A DNA stretch of 64,000 nucleotides. Source: an uncultured Lachnospiraceae bacterium (GTDB lineage Bacteria > Bacillota > Clostridia > Lachnospirales > Lachnospiraceae). The notes under the pieces were generated by a model. It had not been told where the DNA came from and did not search any database. It saw only the letters and a program-made list of their open reading frames with translations. This document shows, one piece after another, positions 1-8,215 of the stretch; within the stretch, counting starts at the first letter, position 1, and each line of letters begins with the position of its first letter. The stretch lies in contig CAKRPS010000006.1 of assembly GCA_934385475.1 (NCBI GenBank), forward strand, positions 1 through 64,000, in the 5' to 3' direction. A program made the translations under genes and the position numbers.

Positions 1-180
1 TTCATGCGGTGGAACGGGTCAGCAATCACAGGGCTTGCCACATTGAACGGATACTTTTTAGTGTCAAAAACAATTTGGAAAATAAAAACGGAAAATCCGT
101 TGATATTTCCTGATTTGCGGCGTATAATAAGACTACAAGAAAATAAAAACGAAAAAACCGTTTTTAGAGGAGGACTACCT

Positions 181-1332
181 ATGAAAATACTCCGCATCAC
201 CGCACAAGGACTCCCATTATTCAAAAAAGACTTGGATATTTGTTTTTATACGCAGCAACGTGTTTGCGAAGAGGACAAAGATAGTCTTTACCGTTTGACG
301 GATAACTACTATCTCCACTCTGCCTGTGCTTTCATTGGAATTAACGCATCTGGCAAGACCTCGGTATTAAAGGTCATTAGCTTGGCCTTAAATATTGTGA
401 AAAATGAGCCCATCAATCATGTGGAGGCAAAAAGCATTCTTGGCGGAGCGAAGAATGCTACAATCCGCACATATTTTTATGATAAGCGTAGCTACGTCTG
501 CTGCTTGGAAACTGTAATTGCGGCAAAGAAGTCGAAAACAGGGGAATATGTGTATTCGATTCTGTCTGAAAGCCTTTGGGAAAAACCGATTACAACCGTT
601 AAGTCGAAAAAGTATCTGACAGATTTTACAGGAATGAAGCCTGTAGAGCAGCGCAATAGCGATGAAGCATACCTTTCTGATGATGTCAGCTTTGTCATTG
701 CACATAATAAAAAAGCGAATGATACAGTGGAAATATTCAGCCTGCTTTCCTATACGAATGTGAATGTGCTTCCATTTACCGAAGATATTCCATTGGAGGT
801 AATTGCATTTCTCGATCCAACCATTGAGAAATTGTGCTTTGAACAGACAGAGGGAAAAACATTTATCCACTTGAAGTTTAAGGATGAAGAAGAGATTATC
901 CTGAATAATGCGGCGGACCTTGAGCAGTATCTGTCCTCTGGTACGATTAAGGGCATTATTACATTCTCGATGGTAAAGGAAGTTCTTCATTCAGGTGGTT
1001 ATCTTCTGGTAGATGAAATAGAGAATCATTTCAACAAGGAAATTGTAACGACCTTAGTGCGCTTCTTTATGGACAGCCGACTGAACAAAAATGGCGGAAC
1101 GCTTATTTTCACTACGCATTATCCGGAACTGCTGGATGAATATGACCGAAATGACGGAATTTGTATTGTGAGAAATCGTAATGGCATTACAGCAGAAAAT
1201 TTGAGCTATATATTGAAACGTAATGATATTAAAAAGAGTGATGCCTACCAGAGCGGCTTCCTTGAGGGAACAACGCCAGCATATGAAGCGTATATGCGCT
1301 TGAAGAAAAGCCTGGCTGCTTCGATCAATTAA
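181..1332 (+). CDS. AAA-type ATPase of a putative phage-defence pair
   Basis: 383-residue ATPase. The frame is open further upstream, but ATG 181 follows AGAGGAGG at the right distance and gives an N-terminus (MKILRITAQG) like AAA_15/AAA_21 proteins. Walker A is GINASGKTS near residues 53-61, Walker B LLVDEIENHF near 277, and a switch region FTTHYPELLD near 312. The order matches the OLD/RloA/AbiLi group of SMC-like ATPases. The next gene starts 12 bases downstream and encodes a small TOPRIM-like or RloB-like partner, the usual pairing in AbiL, RloAB and PARIS defence modules. The AT-rich composition and edge position beside a possible intron remnant suggest horizontal transfer. ATPase assignment is firm; the defence role is inferred from architecture and partner. 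Confidence 0.8.
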   Translation: MKILRITAQGLPLFKKDLDICFYTQQRVCEEDKDSLYRLTDNYYLHSACAFIGINASGKTSVLKVISLALNIVKNEPINHVEAKSILGGAKNATIRTYFYDKRSYVCCLETVIAAKKSKTGEYVYSILSESLWEKPITTVKSKKYLTDFTGMKPVEQRNSDEAYLSDDVSFVIAHNKKANDTVEIFSLLSYTNVNVLPFTEDIPLEVIAFLDPTIEKLCFEQTEGKTFIHLKFKDEEEIILNNAADLEQYLSSGTIKGIITFSMVKEVLHSGGYLLVDEIENHFNKEIVTTLVRFFMDSRLNKNGGTLIFTTHYPELLDEYDRNDGICIVRNRNGITAENLSYILKRNDIKKSDAYQSGFLEGTTPAYEAYMRLKKSLAASIN

Positions 1333-1344
1333 GGAGGCGGCAGA

Positions 1345-1863
1345 ATGGAATTAGCAAAATACAAGGCGTGTATATGTGAAGGCTCTGCCGAAGAAGCTAT
1401 TATCGACATACTGGTTGATAATGATCTTCTGATTTTCAACAGAGAAGAAATGTTGGAAGAACGTGTTATCCGTTGCAGAAGTGCTAAACGATTCGAGGAG
1501 CGATACTTACGGAAAGGATTCGATGAGCAGATTTCTGTGATACGGATTTTGGATTCTCGCAGAGAGGAATTTCGATTGAGTAAAGCATATGAGCAGAAAA
1601 TTGACGTGGTAAATGTCATTACTGCTCCAGAAATTGAAATGCTGATTATTCATGCGGAAGGAGCATATGATCAGTTTAAGCGTTCTGGGAAAAAACCAAG
1701 CGAATTTTGTAAAACAAATCTTCGGATGCATGATGTGAAGTCGTATGATTTTGTGAAGCAGTATTTCAGTAACCCACAGCTCTTGGTGAAAGCCATAAAA
1801 GAGTATCGCAGAACAGCAAATATCCCCAAAGGAGAATACAGCTTGTCTGATTTGCTGAGATGA
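1345..1863 (+). CDS. TOPRIM/RloB-like partner protein
   Basis: 172-residue soluble protein directly behind the ATPase, with its own AGGAGG site. Visible features fit a compact TOPRIM-like nuclease fold: an early acidic motif CEGSAEEAIID (residues 11-21), a central RILDSRREEF with an acidic residue after hydrophobic strands, and TAPEIEMLIIHAEG, which resembles the APExE signature of RloB/DUF4276-type proteins. The C-terminus is basic. In known families the ATPase senses the phage and the TOPRIM partner attacks nucleic acid. It is shorter than most AriB or OLD nucleases, so the family call is tentative. A terminator follows 97 bases downstream, so the two genes make a closed transcription unit. 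Confidence 0.6.
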   Translation: MELAKYKACICEGSAEEAIIDILVDNDLLIFNREEMLEERVIRCRSAKRFEERYLRKGFDEQISVIRILDSRREEFRLSKAYEQKIDVVNVITAPEIEMLIIHAEGAYDQFKRSGKKPSEFCKTNLRMHDVKSYDFVKQYFSNPQLLVKAIKEYRRTANIPKGEYSLSDLLR

Positions 1864-1959
1864 GCTTTGCTTTTTTGATACATTGGCCGTGACTCAAATG
1901 GTCACCAGGAGATAAACGGGTACCAGTTTACAGAAAACAGAATAGAATCGTCTTTGATG

Positions 1960-1990
1960 CCTCGTTGGGAAACCAACGGGGTATTTTTTT
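1960..1990 (+). terminator. Intrinsic terminator after the ATPase/TOPRIM pair
   Basis: A 9-bp stem (1960-1968 with 1973-1981, one G-T pair) closes a GAAA tetraloop and is followed by TATTTTTTT. Confidence 0.85.
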
Positions 1991-2029
1991 ACCCTAATCC
2001 GGCTGCACAGAGTATTTGAAAAGTCAAAA

Positions 2030-2425
2030 CGAACCGTAGGTAGTCCTGCAAGGACAACCAAAGTGCGCCTACGAGGCCAACGCGAAATCGGAGGATTCTT
2101 GTTAAACTTATTTCATGGAAGTGGGGATTCAGGAGTACATTGCAAAATGTACACACCGTGCAAAACCGATGGAACGTGCTGCGACATATCGCAAACCTCG
2201 AAGCTTTCGAGTGTAAGGTTCATGAGATTAAAGCAATAGGTATGCTACAATGTAAAGAACCCAAAGGTGCTTACTTGAGTTTAAGCTATCTAAGAACAGC
2301 GAAGCGGAGGAAGCCCCTGTATGCATCTGTGAAATGGTGTGTACTGCAGAAACGATAAATGCAGATTGCGCCACCATCCGGGCAGGACAAAAAAGTCGTA
2401 GAAATACAGCGTTTTTTGTTTCGGG
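2030..2425 (+). other. Non-coding structured block, possible group II intron remnant
   Basis: No convincing gene lies between the terminator at 1990 and the TetR promoter at 2430. The block has many short complementary segments, e.g. CGTAGG with CCTACG enclosing GTCCT-GCA-AGGAC near 2036-2072. A GTGCGCC at 2063 matches the conserved GUGCG start of group II introns, and the following GAGGCCAACGCGAAATC and purine-rich stretches resemble domain I. No reverse-transcriptase frame and no clear domain V hairpin are present, so if it is an intron only the 5' ribozyme part remains. A 72-codon open frame at 2140-2358 has no ribosome site and is probably chance. Confidence 0.35.
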
Positions 2426-2429
2426 CGGA

Positions 2430-2458
2430 TTGACAAGTCATATTCACTAATATATAAT
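2430..2458 (+). promoter_or_regulatory. Promoter of the TetR-CPBP operon
   Basis: Consensus -35 TTGACA (2430-2435), 17-base spacer and consensus -10 TATAAT (2453-2458). The -10 lies inside the palindromic operator that follows. Confidence 0.85.
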
Positions 2459-2486
2459 TTAAGTTATATATAATTCAAATTATATA
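2451..2486 (+). promoter_or_regulatory. 36-bp palindromic operator
   Basis: The 36 bases form a near-perfect inverted repeat (four non-matching positions) made only of A/T plus two symmetrically placed G and C bases. It overlaps the -10 box and ends just before the ribosome site of the TetR gene, the usual place for an autorepression site. The length could hold two TetR dimers. Confidence 0.75.
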
Positions 2487-2499
2487 CGGAGGTATGAAC

Positions 2500-3072
2500 A
2501 TGCCTGCAAAAGTAAAAGTCACAAAGGAAATGATCATTGATGCGGCTTTTGCGGTCGCCCGTGAAACAGGTGCGGAAAACATTAACGCAAGGACTGTATC
2601 GGAAAAGCTGAATTGCTCCACGCAGCCCGTCATGTATCATTTTGCTACGATTGAAGAACTGAAAAGAACGGTCTATGCAAAGGCAGATCGTTATCACTCG
2701 GAATACCTGATGAAGATAAAAAGTCCTCAGAAGGGCGTTATGCTTGGGATCGGACTGAATTATATCCGCTTTGCGATCGAAGAGCCGCATTTGTTCCGTT
2801 TTCTTTTTCAATCGGATTTCTTTGGCGGAACTACTATGCTTGAACTGATAGACGCTGAGGAACTTACTCCTGTTCTTTCGGCTATGCAGGGAGCCTTGGG
2901 AATCAGTATGGAGCAGACCAAAAAGGTCTTCCTGACTATTTTTCTGTTTGCTCACGGGTATGCAAGTATCATCGCCAATAATTCGTTAAAATATGACGAG
3001 GAGCTTATAAAGTCCCATTTGGAACAGACGTATAGAGGGGCAATATTGGCAGTGCAGGAGGAAATGACATGA
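2500..3072 (+). CDS. TetR/AcrR family transcriptional regulator
   Basis: 190-residue DNA-binding repressor. The N-terminal helix-turn-helix covers about residues 6-50 (TKEMIIDAAFAVARETGAEN, then SEKLNCSTQPVMYHFATIEELK). The remainder is the helical ligand and dimer domain. An ATG at 2494 lies one base behind GGAGG and is too close, whereas ATG 2500 has a 7-base spacing, so the second is chosen. The gene sits directly behind a consensus promoter overlapped by a 36-bp palindrome and overlaps the following CPBP protease gene by ATGA. Inferred: it represses its own operon until a membrane-active or toxic ligand binds. Confidence 0.9.
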   Translation: MPAKVKVTKEMIIDAAFAVARETGAENINARTVSEKLNCSTQPVMYHFATIEELKRTVYAKADRYHSEYLMKIKSPQKGVMLGIGLNYIRFAIEEPHLFRFLFQSDFFGGTTMLELIDAEELTPVLSAMQGALGISMEQTKKVFLTIFLFAHGYASIIANNSLKYDEELIKSHLEQTYRGAILAVQEEMT

Positions 3073-3797
3073 AAAAGTTATATGAGAAAAATGAACTGAC
3101 CTTTTCGATCATGTGGATCGTGGTTTATTGTGTTCTGCAATCCCTGGCAAATCCACTCAATAAGGTCATCGGAATTGAATATGCTGCAAGCGCTGTTTTT
3201 TGCATCTTACAGACCATTGTTCTATTCAACTTTATCAGGAAAAACAAGTTACAGGAGCGATATGGACTTTGTAAATCATCCGTTCCTGCCAGTCGGTTCC
3301 TTTACTATGTGCCGCTTATTATTTTAGCGACAGGAAACCTCTGGAACGGCGCTGCCGTCAATTATTCGCTGCCGGAAACAGTTTGTCGTATTACATGTAT
3401 GCTTTGTGTGGGATTCTTAGAGGAAGTGATCTTCAGAGGCTTCCTGTTTGTCTCTATTGCAAAAGAAAATGTGAGATCGGCAATTATTATTTCCAGTGTG
3501 ACCTTTGGCGTCGGACATTTGATCAATCTATTCAATGGCAGCGGTATGGAACTGGTAAACAATCTGTGCCAGATTTGCTTTGCGATTGCGGTAGGATTCC
3601 TACTTGTCACGATTTTCTATCGCGGTGGAAGCCTGCTGCCCTGCATAATTGTTCACTCTGCAATCAATACGCTCGGTACTTTTGCAAATGATACCGATCT
3701 TACCATGCAGATAAACCTGCTACATATTTTTGCTCTGATACTGATCACGGTTGCTTATACTTTGATCCTTACCAAAACGCTTCCTAGGAAATCCTGA
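3069..3797 (+). CDS. CPBP family intramembrane metalloprotease
   Basis: 242-residue multi-pass membrane protein of the CPBP (CAAX protease and bacteriocin-processing, Abi) family. The three family motifs are visible: EEVIFRG (EExxxR) near residue 117, FGVGHLINL (FxxxH) near 146 and HSAIN near 196. These glutamates and histidines bind the metal in type II CAAX proteases. It overlaps the TetR gene by ATGA, so the two are translationally coupled and co-regulated. Members handle bacteriocin self-immunity, peptide maturation or membrane-protein cleavage; which applies here cannot be told, since no bacteriocin gene is visible nearby. A strong terminator follows. Confidence 0.85.
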   Translation: MKKLYEKNELTFSIMWIVVYCVLQSLANPLNKVIGIEYAASAVFCILQTIVLFNFIRKNKLQERYGLCKSSVPASRFLYYVPLIILATGNLWNGAAVNYSLPETVCRITCMLCVGFLEEVIFRGFLFVSIAKENVRSAIIISSVTFGVGHLINLFNGSGMELVNNLCQICFAIAVGFLLVTIFYRGGSLLPCIIVHSAINTLGTFANDTDLTMQINLLHIFALILITVAYTLILTKTLPRKS

Positions 3798-3863
3798 TCA
3801 ATGCAGAATAGATTGATTTTGACATAATGATCTTGAAAAAGACAATATGGTTTGTTACAGATT

Positions 3864-3899
3864 CCCGGAAAACCAAAGTTTTCCGGGGGTTTCTTTTGT
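3864..3899 (+). terminator. Intrinsic terminator after the CPBP gene
   Basis: A perfect 10-bp stem (3864-3873 with 3878-3887) closes a CAAA loop and is followed by GGTTTCTTTT. Confidence 0.85.
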
Positions 3900-4023
3900 A
3901 ATAGGAAATTGCTGGTAAGCGGTGCATAATGAAGCTATCTAATAATACTATTCCTTAAACAGATACTTTAATGAAATCGGAATTGTGTTGCTTACAAAAG
4001 TGACATGAAGAGTTTTTGTTATA

Positions 4024-4126
4024 GTGTGAAAAATCCATATATGAAAGATTTTTCACACACGAGATTTGTGTCTGCGCGCACTTGACACAAACTCGGCATG
4101 TGCAAAAAACGTGCGCAGAAATGAGG
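4024..4126 (+). promoter_or_regulatory. Triple-hairpin leader of the AraC gene
   Basis: Three stem-loops lie in a row before the AraC start: a perfect 12-bp stem (4024-4035 with 4047-4058); an 8-bp stem (4065-4072 with 4084-4091) extended by GAG/CTC; and a 6-bp stem GCATGT/ACGTGC (4096-4101 with 4109-4114). The third ends at the Shine-Dalgarno sequence and belongs to a leader type repeated elsewhere in the window. The first could also be a DNA operator. The rest of the 3900-4023 gap is AT-rich with nothing identified. Confidence 0.6.
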
Positions 4127-4132
4127 ATTAAG

Positions 4133-4738
4133 ATGAATGATGTATTCTACTGTCAGGGGGAGCAGGAAACAGAGATCATTTTTTATCATCTCTCGACAGC
4201 TTCATATCCGGTACACACTCATGCAAAGCATAACACCGTCGGATTTGTAACAGAAGGAGCGGTGTGTGTGACGAAAGACGGAAAAGAGCATATTTACGAG
4301 ACGGGAGAGTCTTTTTTTATACCATGTGATATCCCGCATGCCCTTGCACCGGATAAGGGAAAACCATATTCTATGATGTGTCTTTGCATTCCGGAGACAG
4401 GGGAATCGAATGAGAAAGATGATCTTCATAAGCTAAAGGAAGGCATTATGAGTGCTCCGGAGCAGACGATCTCCATTGAAGAAATGGCGGAACAGACAGG
4501 AATAAGCCCCTATCATATGATACGAAGCTTTAAGAGTGTCTGTGGCCTGACTCCGCACCAGTTTCAGATTCAATGTAGGGTGCGGAAGGCGCAGAGAATG
4601 CTTGCAGAAGAGAAAAGCGTAATCGAAGTGGCATACGCCGCAGGATTTTGCGACCAAAGCCACTTCGACAGATGTTTTCAGAAGATTGTCGGTCTGACAC
4701 CCGGACAGTACAAGCAGGTGGTCAGAAAAAATGGGTAA
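4133..4738 (+). CDS. AraC family regulator with N-terminal cupin domain
   Basis: 201 residues. The N-terminal half (about 1-95) is a cupin sensor with the HTHAKHN strand and G(X)5G-like turns. The C-terminal half (about 105-200) holds the two helix-turn-helix motifs of AraC regulators (SIEEMAEQTGISPYHMIRSF and VIEVAYAAGFCDQSHFDRCF, then the family ending GLTPGQYK). Upstream in-frame ATGs exist, but 4133 is preferred because GAGG at 4123-4126 is spaced 6 bases from it. It converges on a cupin gene on the other strand with 17 bases between the stops; this regulator type often controls such neighbours. Ligand unknown. Confidence 0.9.
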   Translation: MNDVFYCQGEQETEIIFYHLSTASYPVHTHAKHNTVGFVTEGAVCVTKDGKEHIYETGESFFIPCDIPHALAPDKGKPYSMMCLCIPETGESNEKDDLHKLKEGIMSAPEQTISIEEMAEQTGISPYHMIRSFKSVCGLTPHQFQIQCRVRKAQRMLAEEKSVIEVAYAAGFCDQSHFDRCFQKIVGLTPGQYKQVVRKNG

Positions 4739-4755
4739 TGCAGAGGATAGGAATA

Positions 4756-5145
4756 TCAGCATAAGGCCGGCATAAATTTTGCAAAGAGATAAAGTCCGTC
4801 ATTGCCGGCGTTTACTTCATGAGGAACTCCTGCTGGCATGATGGAGATTACTCCCGGCTCGTAAGAGAGTGCTTTACCGGCATTGATACAGGTACCGCTT
4901 CCGGCAATAACTTCATGGGTTTCAAGCTGGGTCTCATGGATATGATTTTTGATACTTTTGTTTGGGGTAATACGCACCAAATGGTAGCTGTATGCGCCAT
5001 GGGTATCCTTGGAAGTCACAATGTGTTTTAACTCAACCCCCTCGAAGGTGGGATGTTTTGACCATGCAATGTCAGCAAAGGGAACAGTCTGTTCCGGGAG
5101 TCTCAGGGTTCCATTGTTAAATGCTTCAAATACTTCGTTTTTCAT
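4756..5145 (-). CDS. Small cupin-domain protein
   Basis: 129-residue single-domain cupin. The metal-binding motif is visible as HIHETQLETHEVIAGSG near residues 68-84, followed by the second cupin block GVISIMPAGVPHEVNAG. Such stand-alone cupins are sugar or organic-acid isomerases, dioxygenases or ligand-binding proteins; nothing here selects one. It has a good ribosome site (AAAGGAG before the ATG at 5145) and its own transcription unit, convergent with the AraC-cupin regulator, which suggests that regulator may respond to the same ligand. A TATAAT-like -10 lies upstream on the minus strand near 5205. Confidence 0.8.
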   Translation of the reverse strand: MKNEVFEAFNNGTLRLPEQTVPFADIAWSKHPTFEGVELKHIVTSKDTHGAYSYHLVRITPNKSIKNHIHETQLETHEVIAGSGTCINAGKALSYEPGVISIMPAGVPHEVNAGNDGLYLFAKFMPALC

Positions 5146-5369
5146 AGCAAATCTCCTTTTCTTATTTGGTTTGTATTCAGGTAATCACCTGTTTGCTCCC
5201 ATTATAGTGACTGGCGTTTAAATTGTATTGGATAAAATTGCGGTTTTTCATTTGGAAAATATACTTAATTTTTCCGGGTTATTGCAGTGGCGAAGAGCAG
5301 CAAAATCGTATATGATAAAAGAGAATAGGGATAATCTGTAAGAAAATACACACAGAAATGAGGAGTTTT

Positions 5370-6230
5370 ATGACGAAGCAAAAGAAAATGCGTATCCTGC
5401 GGGAATACTTTCTGATCACGCTGGCAGCTGTCATTATGGACATCGGAATTTATGTGTTTAAGTTTCCGAATAATTTTTCCTTCGGAGGAGTGTCCGGTCT
5501 GGCGGTAGTTGCGACAGCCATGCTGCCGTTTACGGCATCCCAGATCAACCTTGTGGTGAACATGTTGCTGCTTCTCCTTGGTTTTTTGTTCCTTGGAAAG
5601 GGATTTGGCGTGAAAACGGCGTATGTTACGGTACTTTCCTCCGTCCTGCTGGATGTGATGGAGATTGTGTTTCCAATGAAAGGACCGCTTACCGATGATC
5701 CGATGCTGGAGCTGGTATATGCTATCACGTTGCCTGCGGTGGCATCGGCGATTCTTTTCTATGAAAATGCATCGAGCGGTGGAACGGATATTATTGCCAT
5801 GATACTGAAAAAGTATTCTACTATGGATATTTCAGGAGCACTGCTGTTAGTAGATACGATTATTGTGGTGGCGGCATGCTTTGTGTTTGATATTAAGACG
5901 GGATTGTTTTCCATCTGCGGCCTGATGGCCAAGACGCTTGTGATCGACAAGGCGATGGAGCGGATGAAGATGAATAAGTACTTTACGATCGTATGCAACA
6001 AACCGGAGCTGATCTGTGAATATATCATGAAGGAACTGGACCGGAGTGCAACCGTGTACAAGGCGGAGGGTGCCTACAGTCATCAGAACAGACAGATCAT
6101 TCTGACGGCTATGGACCCGAGACAGGCGGTATTGTTGGAACGATTCATTAAGAAGGTCGAGCCGGAAGCCTTCTACATGGTGACCAAGAGTAGTGAGGTC
6201 ATAGGAAAAGGATTCCGGGGGTATATTTAG
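5370..6230 (+). CDS. YitT family membrane protein
   Basis: 286-residue integral membrane protein. The first ~170 residues contain five to six membrane spans of the YitT_membrane (DUF161) domain, with the early family block FPNNFSFGGVSGLA. The C-terminal ~80 residues form a soluble DUF2179 domain. The family is widespread in Firmicutes, with no settled transport substrate. The track-length start at 5358 lies inside the ribosome site; ATG 5370 behind AGGAG is used. The leader carries the CAGAAATGAGG motif seen before several other genes here. The gene ends 21 bases before the convergent regulator gene. Confidence 0.88.
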   Translation: MTKQKKMRILREYFLITLAAVIMDIGIYVFKFPNNFSFGGVSGLAVVATAMLPFTASQINLVVNMLLLLLGFLFLGKGFGVKTAYVTVLSSVLLDVMEIVFPMKGPLTDDPMLELVYAITLPAVASAILFYENASSGGTDIIAMILKKYSTMDISGALLLVDTIIVVAACFVFDIKTGLFSICGLMAKTLVIDKAMERMKMNKYFTIVCNKPELICEYIMKELDRSATVYKAEGAYSHQNRQIILTAMDPRQAVLLERFIKKVEPEAFYMVTKSSEVIGKGFRGYI

Positions 6231-6272
6231 AAAACAGGCAGGCAGCCGTTGTCAGTGATCGACAACGGCTGC
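6230..6272 (-). terminator. Intrinsic terminator of the large XRE regulator
   Basis: A perfect 12-bp stem (6242-6253 with 6261-6272) overlaps the last codons of the minus-strand gene; on that strand it is followed by CTGCCTGTTTTCT. Read from the plus strand the same hairpin may help end the YitT transcript. Confidence 0.7.
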
Positions 6273-7985
6273 TGTGATGTTCTCCAGAGCACTTCTGAGT
6301 TTGGGATGCCGGATGACAAAGTGAACGCAGGGATACTGACTTTTGGAAACAATTACCCATTTTCCGAAATGGATGGAAATATTGATATTCCGGAAGATGT
6401 GTTCCTGTGAAAGCGACAAACGATAATTCGGATGCGTCTTTGCAAAGGCTCTTGTCATTTCAATATGTTCGCAGTACTCGTCATAAGAGTATTTCACTTC
6501 TTTTTCATAAAACAGTTCTGACAGAGATAGAACGGCGGGAAACTTTTCAAATTCTTCCCGCGGGGGCAAAAAAACCTCATCTTCGAGAGAACAGTTTTCC
6601 AGGATATTACAGATCTGACTGTATTTCTGGGAAGCATATTCTGTAATTTTCAAAATATCTTTTTCTTCGATGCCGTTTCGGCGAAGTATTTTTTCCAAAA
6701 ACTCTTTTTGCATGGTGTACAGGGGCGGAGAGGTCAGGATATTGCGTCTGGAGCCGGGAACATGCGAGTCCGCCTCCAGAAAAGCATGAAAGCCCGACAG
6801 GGTATCAGCACGGTAGATATCCATGAGCGGATAGGCTTTCTGCAACAGGAAATCAGCCTTCTTGCGGTAGAAAGCCACCTCTTCCCGGTTGTTGGTAAGA
6901 TAATATTTGGATTCCGCATGAAAACCGGCTATGCCTTCACCGATCAGAGCAACCGTCCCGGCAACGTAGGTCAGGTGGTTGTAGACCTTATTTTGTGGTG
7001 CCTTAAAATAATAGGGCGAGATCAGGCCGGTCATATAGAGAGGAATCCAGCTTTCCAGACCGAGCATCATTTCCTGAAAAGGCCGGTCAAGATTGTGGAT
7101 GATACTCAGGTGCAGCCCCTTGCGAAGCATCATCGCCAGACCAAACATCCACTTTTTGGCGAAATCCTTGTCTGCCGCCATATCTTCCATTTCCATATCG
7201 CTGCACATAAAGACATTCTCTGTGGACTTAGACATCACCATAGTCTTTAGAAAATCAAGTTCGCCGCGTTTCATTTCCTCCAGACCAAAGTAATTTCTGG
7301 AATGGGGAAGAGAGAAAGGCACGGTAGGTACCCGCAGCTCATCAAAGTGGATGGCACGGATGTATTCGTCCAGATTAAAGGAATCCAGTTTTTGCAGAAA
7401 AACCTGTGCAGAGTCCTGATCAGGGGAGTCTTCCTGACAGAGCCAGATACACAGCCGGTCACGAAACTGACGGGAGTCCATTAGCTCCTCACAGGTCGTG
7501 CCGAGCAGCGAAGCGATAATATCGCGGGAGCTGTCGGTGTTATAGTTCTTCTCCAGATAGCAGCTCAGATCTTCCAGAAAGCCCTCCGGGTCCGAAGGAT
7601 TTCTTTTGCCGGTGCAGATGCGGGAAATATGGGAAGCATCATAGTTTAGCGCACGGGACAGATCGGACAGGCTGATATGTAATGCATTGATCAGGGAATT
7701 CAGCTTGCCTGCAAAGGAAGGGGGAAGAATGTTCTGGGGGTCCAGTGTCCGCTCCAGAGTCTCGTAGACTGTCCGGGATGCAAAACCGCTTATTCCTTTC
7801 TTTTCAGCAAGCTGTGTAAGCCCGTCTGCAAGCTGTGTAAGCTGCATACTGCCGGAGACCGGAACACGTTTGCCGGAGCGGTACCTGCTGATCACGGATA
7901 CTGAGATGCCGGAAGCGTCGGAAAGCTCCGTCAAAGTGCAGGAAATGGTGTCAATATAGGAGTTAAGCTGCTCTTGAAAGGTCAT
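6252..7985 (-). CDS. Large regulator with two XRE-type helix-turn-helix domains
   Basis: 577 residues. Two XRE-like HTH regions are visible near the N-terminus: LTELSDASGISVSVISRYRSGKR (about 18-40) and LSDLSRALNYDASHISRICTGKR (about 110-132). The remaining ~430 residues resemble no family I recognise; they are soluble and mixed alpha/beta, with a block naming markers and metals in neither strand. The ATG at 7994 touches the GGGG of the ribosome site, so the second ATG at 7985 is used. It is divergent from a two-lipoprotein operon with 230 bases between them, which makes that operon its most likely target. Tandem HTHs in one chain suggest binding of a direct-repeat operator. Confidence 0.75.
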   Translation of the reverse strand: MTFQEQLNSYIDTISCTLTELSDASGISVSVISRYRSGKRVPVSGSMQLTQLADGLTQLAEKKGISGFASRTVYETLERTLDPQNILPPSFAGKLNSLINALHISLSDLSRALNYDASHISRICTGKRNPSDPEGFLEDLSCYLEKNYNTDSSRDIIASLLGTTCEELMDSRQFRDRLCIWLCQEDSPDQDSAQVFLQKLDSFNLDEYIRAIHFDELRVPTVPFSLPHSRNYFGLEEMKRGELDFLKTMVMSKSTENVFMCSDMEMEDMAADKDFAKKWMFGLAMMLRKGLHLSIIHNLDRPFQEMMLGLESWIPLYMTGLISPYYFKAPQNKVYNHLTYVAGTVALIGEGIAGFHAESKYYLTNNREEVAFYRKKADFLLQKAYPLMDIYRADTLSGFHAFLEADSHVPGSRRNILTSPPLYTMQKEFLEKILRRNGIEEKDILKITEYASQKYSQICNILENCSLEDEVFLPPREEFEKFPAVLSLSELFYEKEVKYSYDEYCEHIEMTRAFAKTHPNYRLSLSQEHIFRNINISIHFGKWVIVSKSQYPCVHFVIRHPKLRSALENITAAVVDH

Positions 7986-8130
7986 GGATGACATCCCCTT
8001 TTTTATGTAATAGGAAAATGCTTGTTAAGTCATGAATAGTATATAACGGCAAAATTCCTTATACAATCCCAAATTTCAACAATAAAGGAGCGGCTTGACA
8101 AAACTGGCAATGCCAAAAGAGGAAAAACCG

Positions 8131-8159
8131 TTGAGAGGCGATGGGGAGTAGCTTATAGT
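8131..8159 (+). promoter_or_regulatory. Probable promoter of the lipoprotein operon
   Basis: TTGAGA (8131-8136), 17-base spacer, TATAGT (8154-8159), about 50 bases before the translation start. Confidence 0.55.
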
Positions 8160-8215
8160 TACCCTATAACGAAAGATATATGTAAACATATCAAAGTGGA
8201 GGAATTTATGAAATT

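Noticed and set aside
3..113. Open frame entering from the left window edge (36 codons)
   Set aside because: It may be the C-terminus of an upstream gene, but it is too short to recognise and has no start in the window.
2140..2358. 72-codon open frame in the structured block
   Set aside because: No ribosome site, odd composition and no recognisable domain; it lies in the suspected intron remnant.
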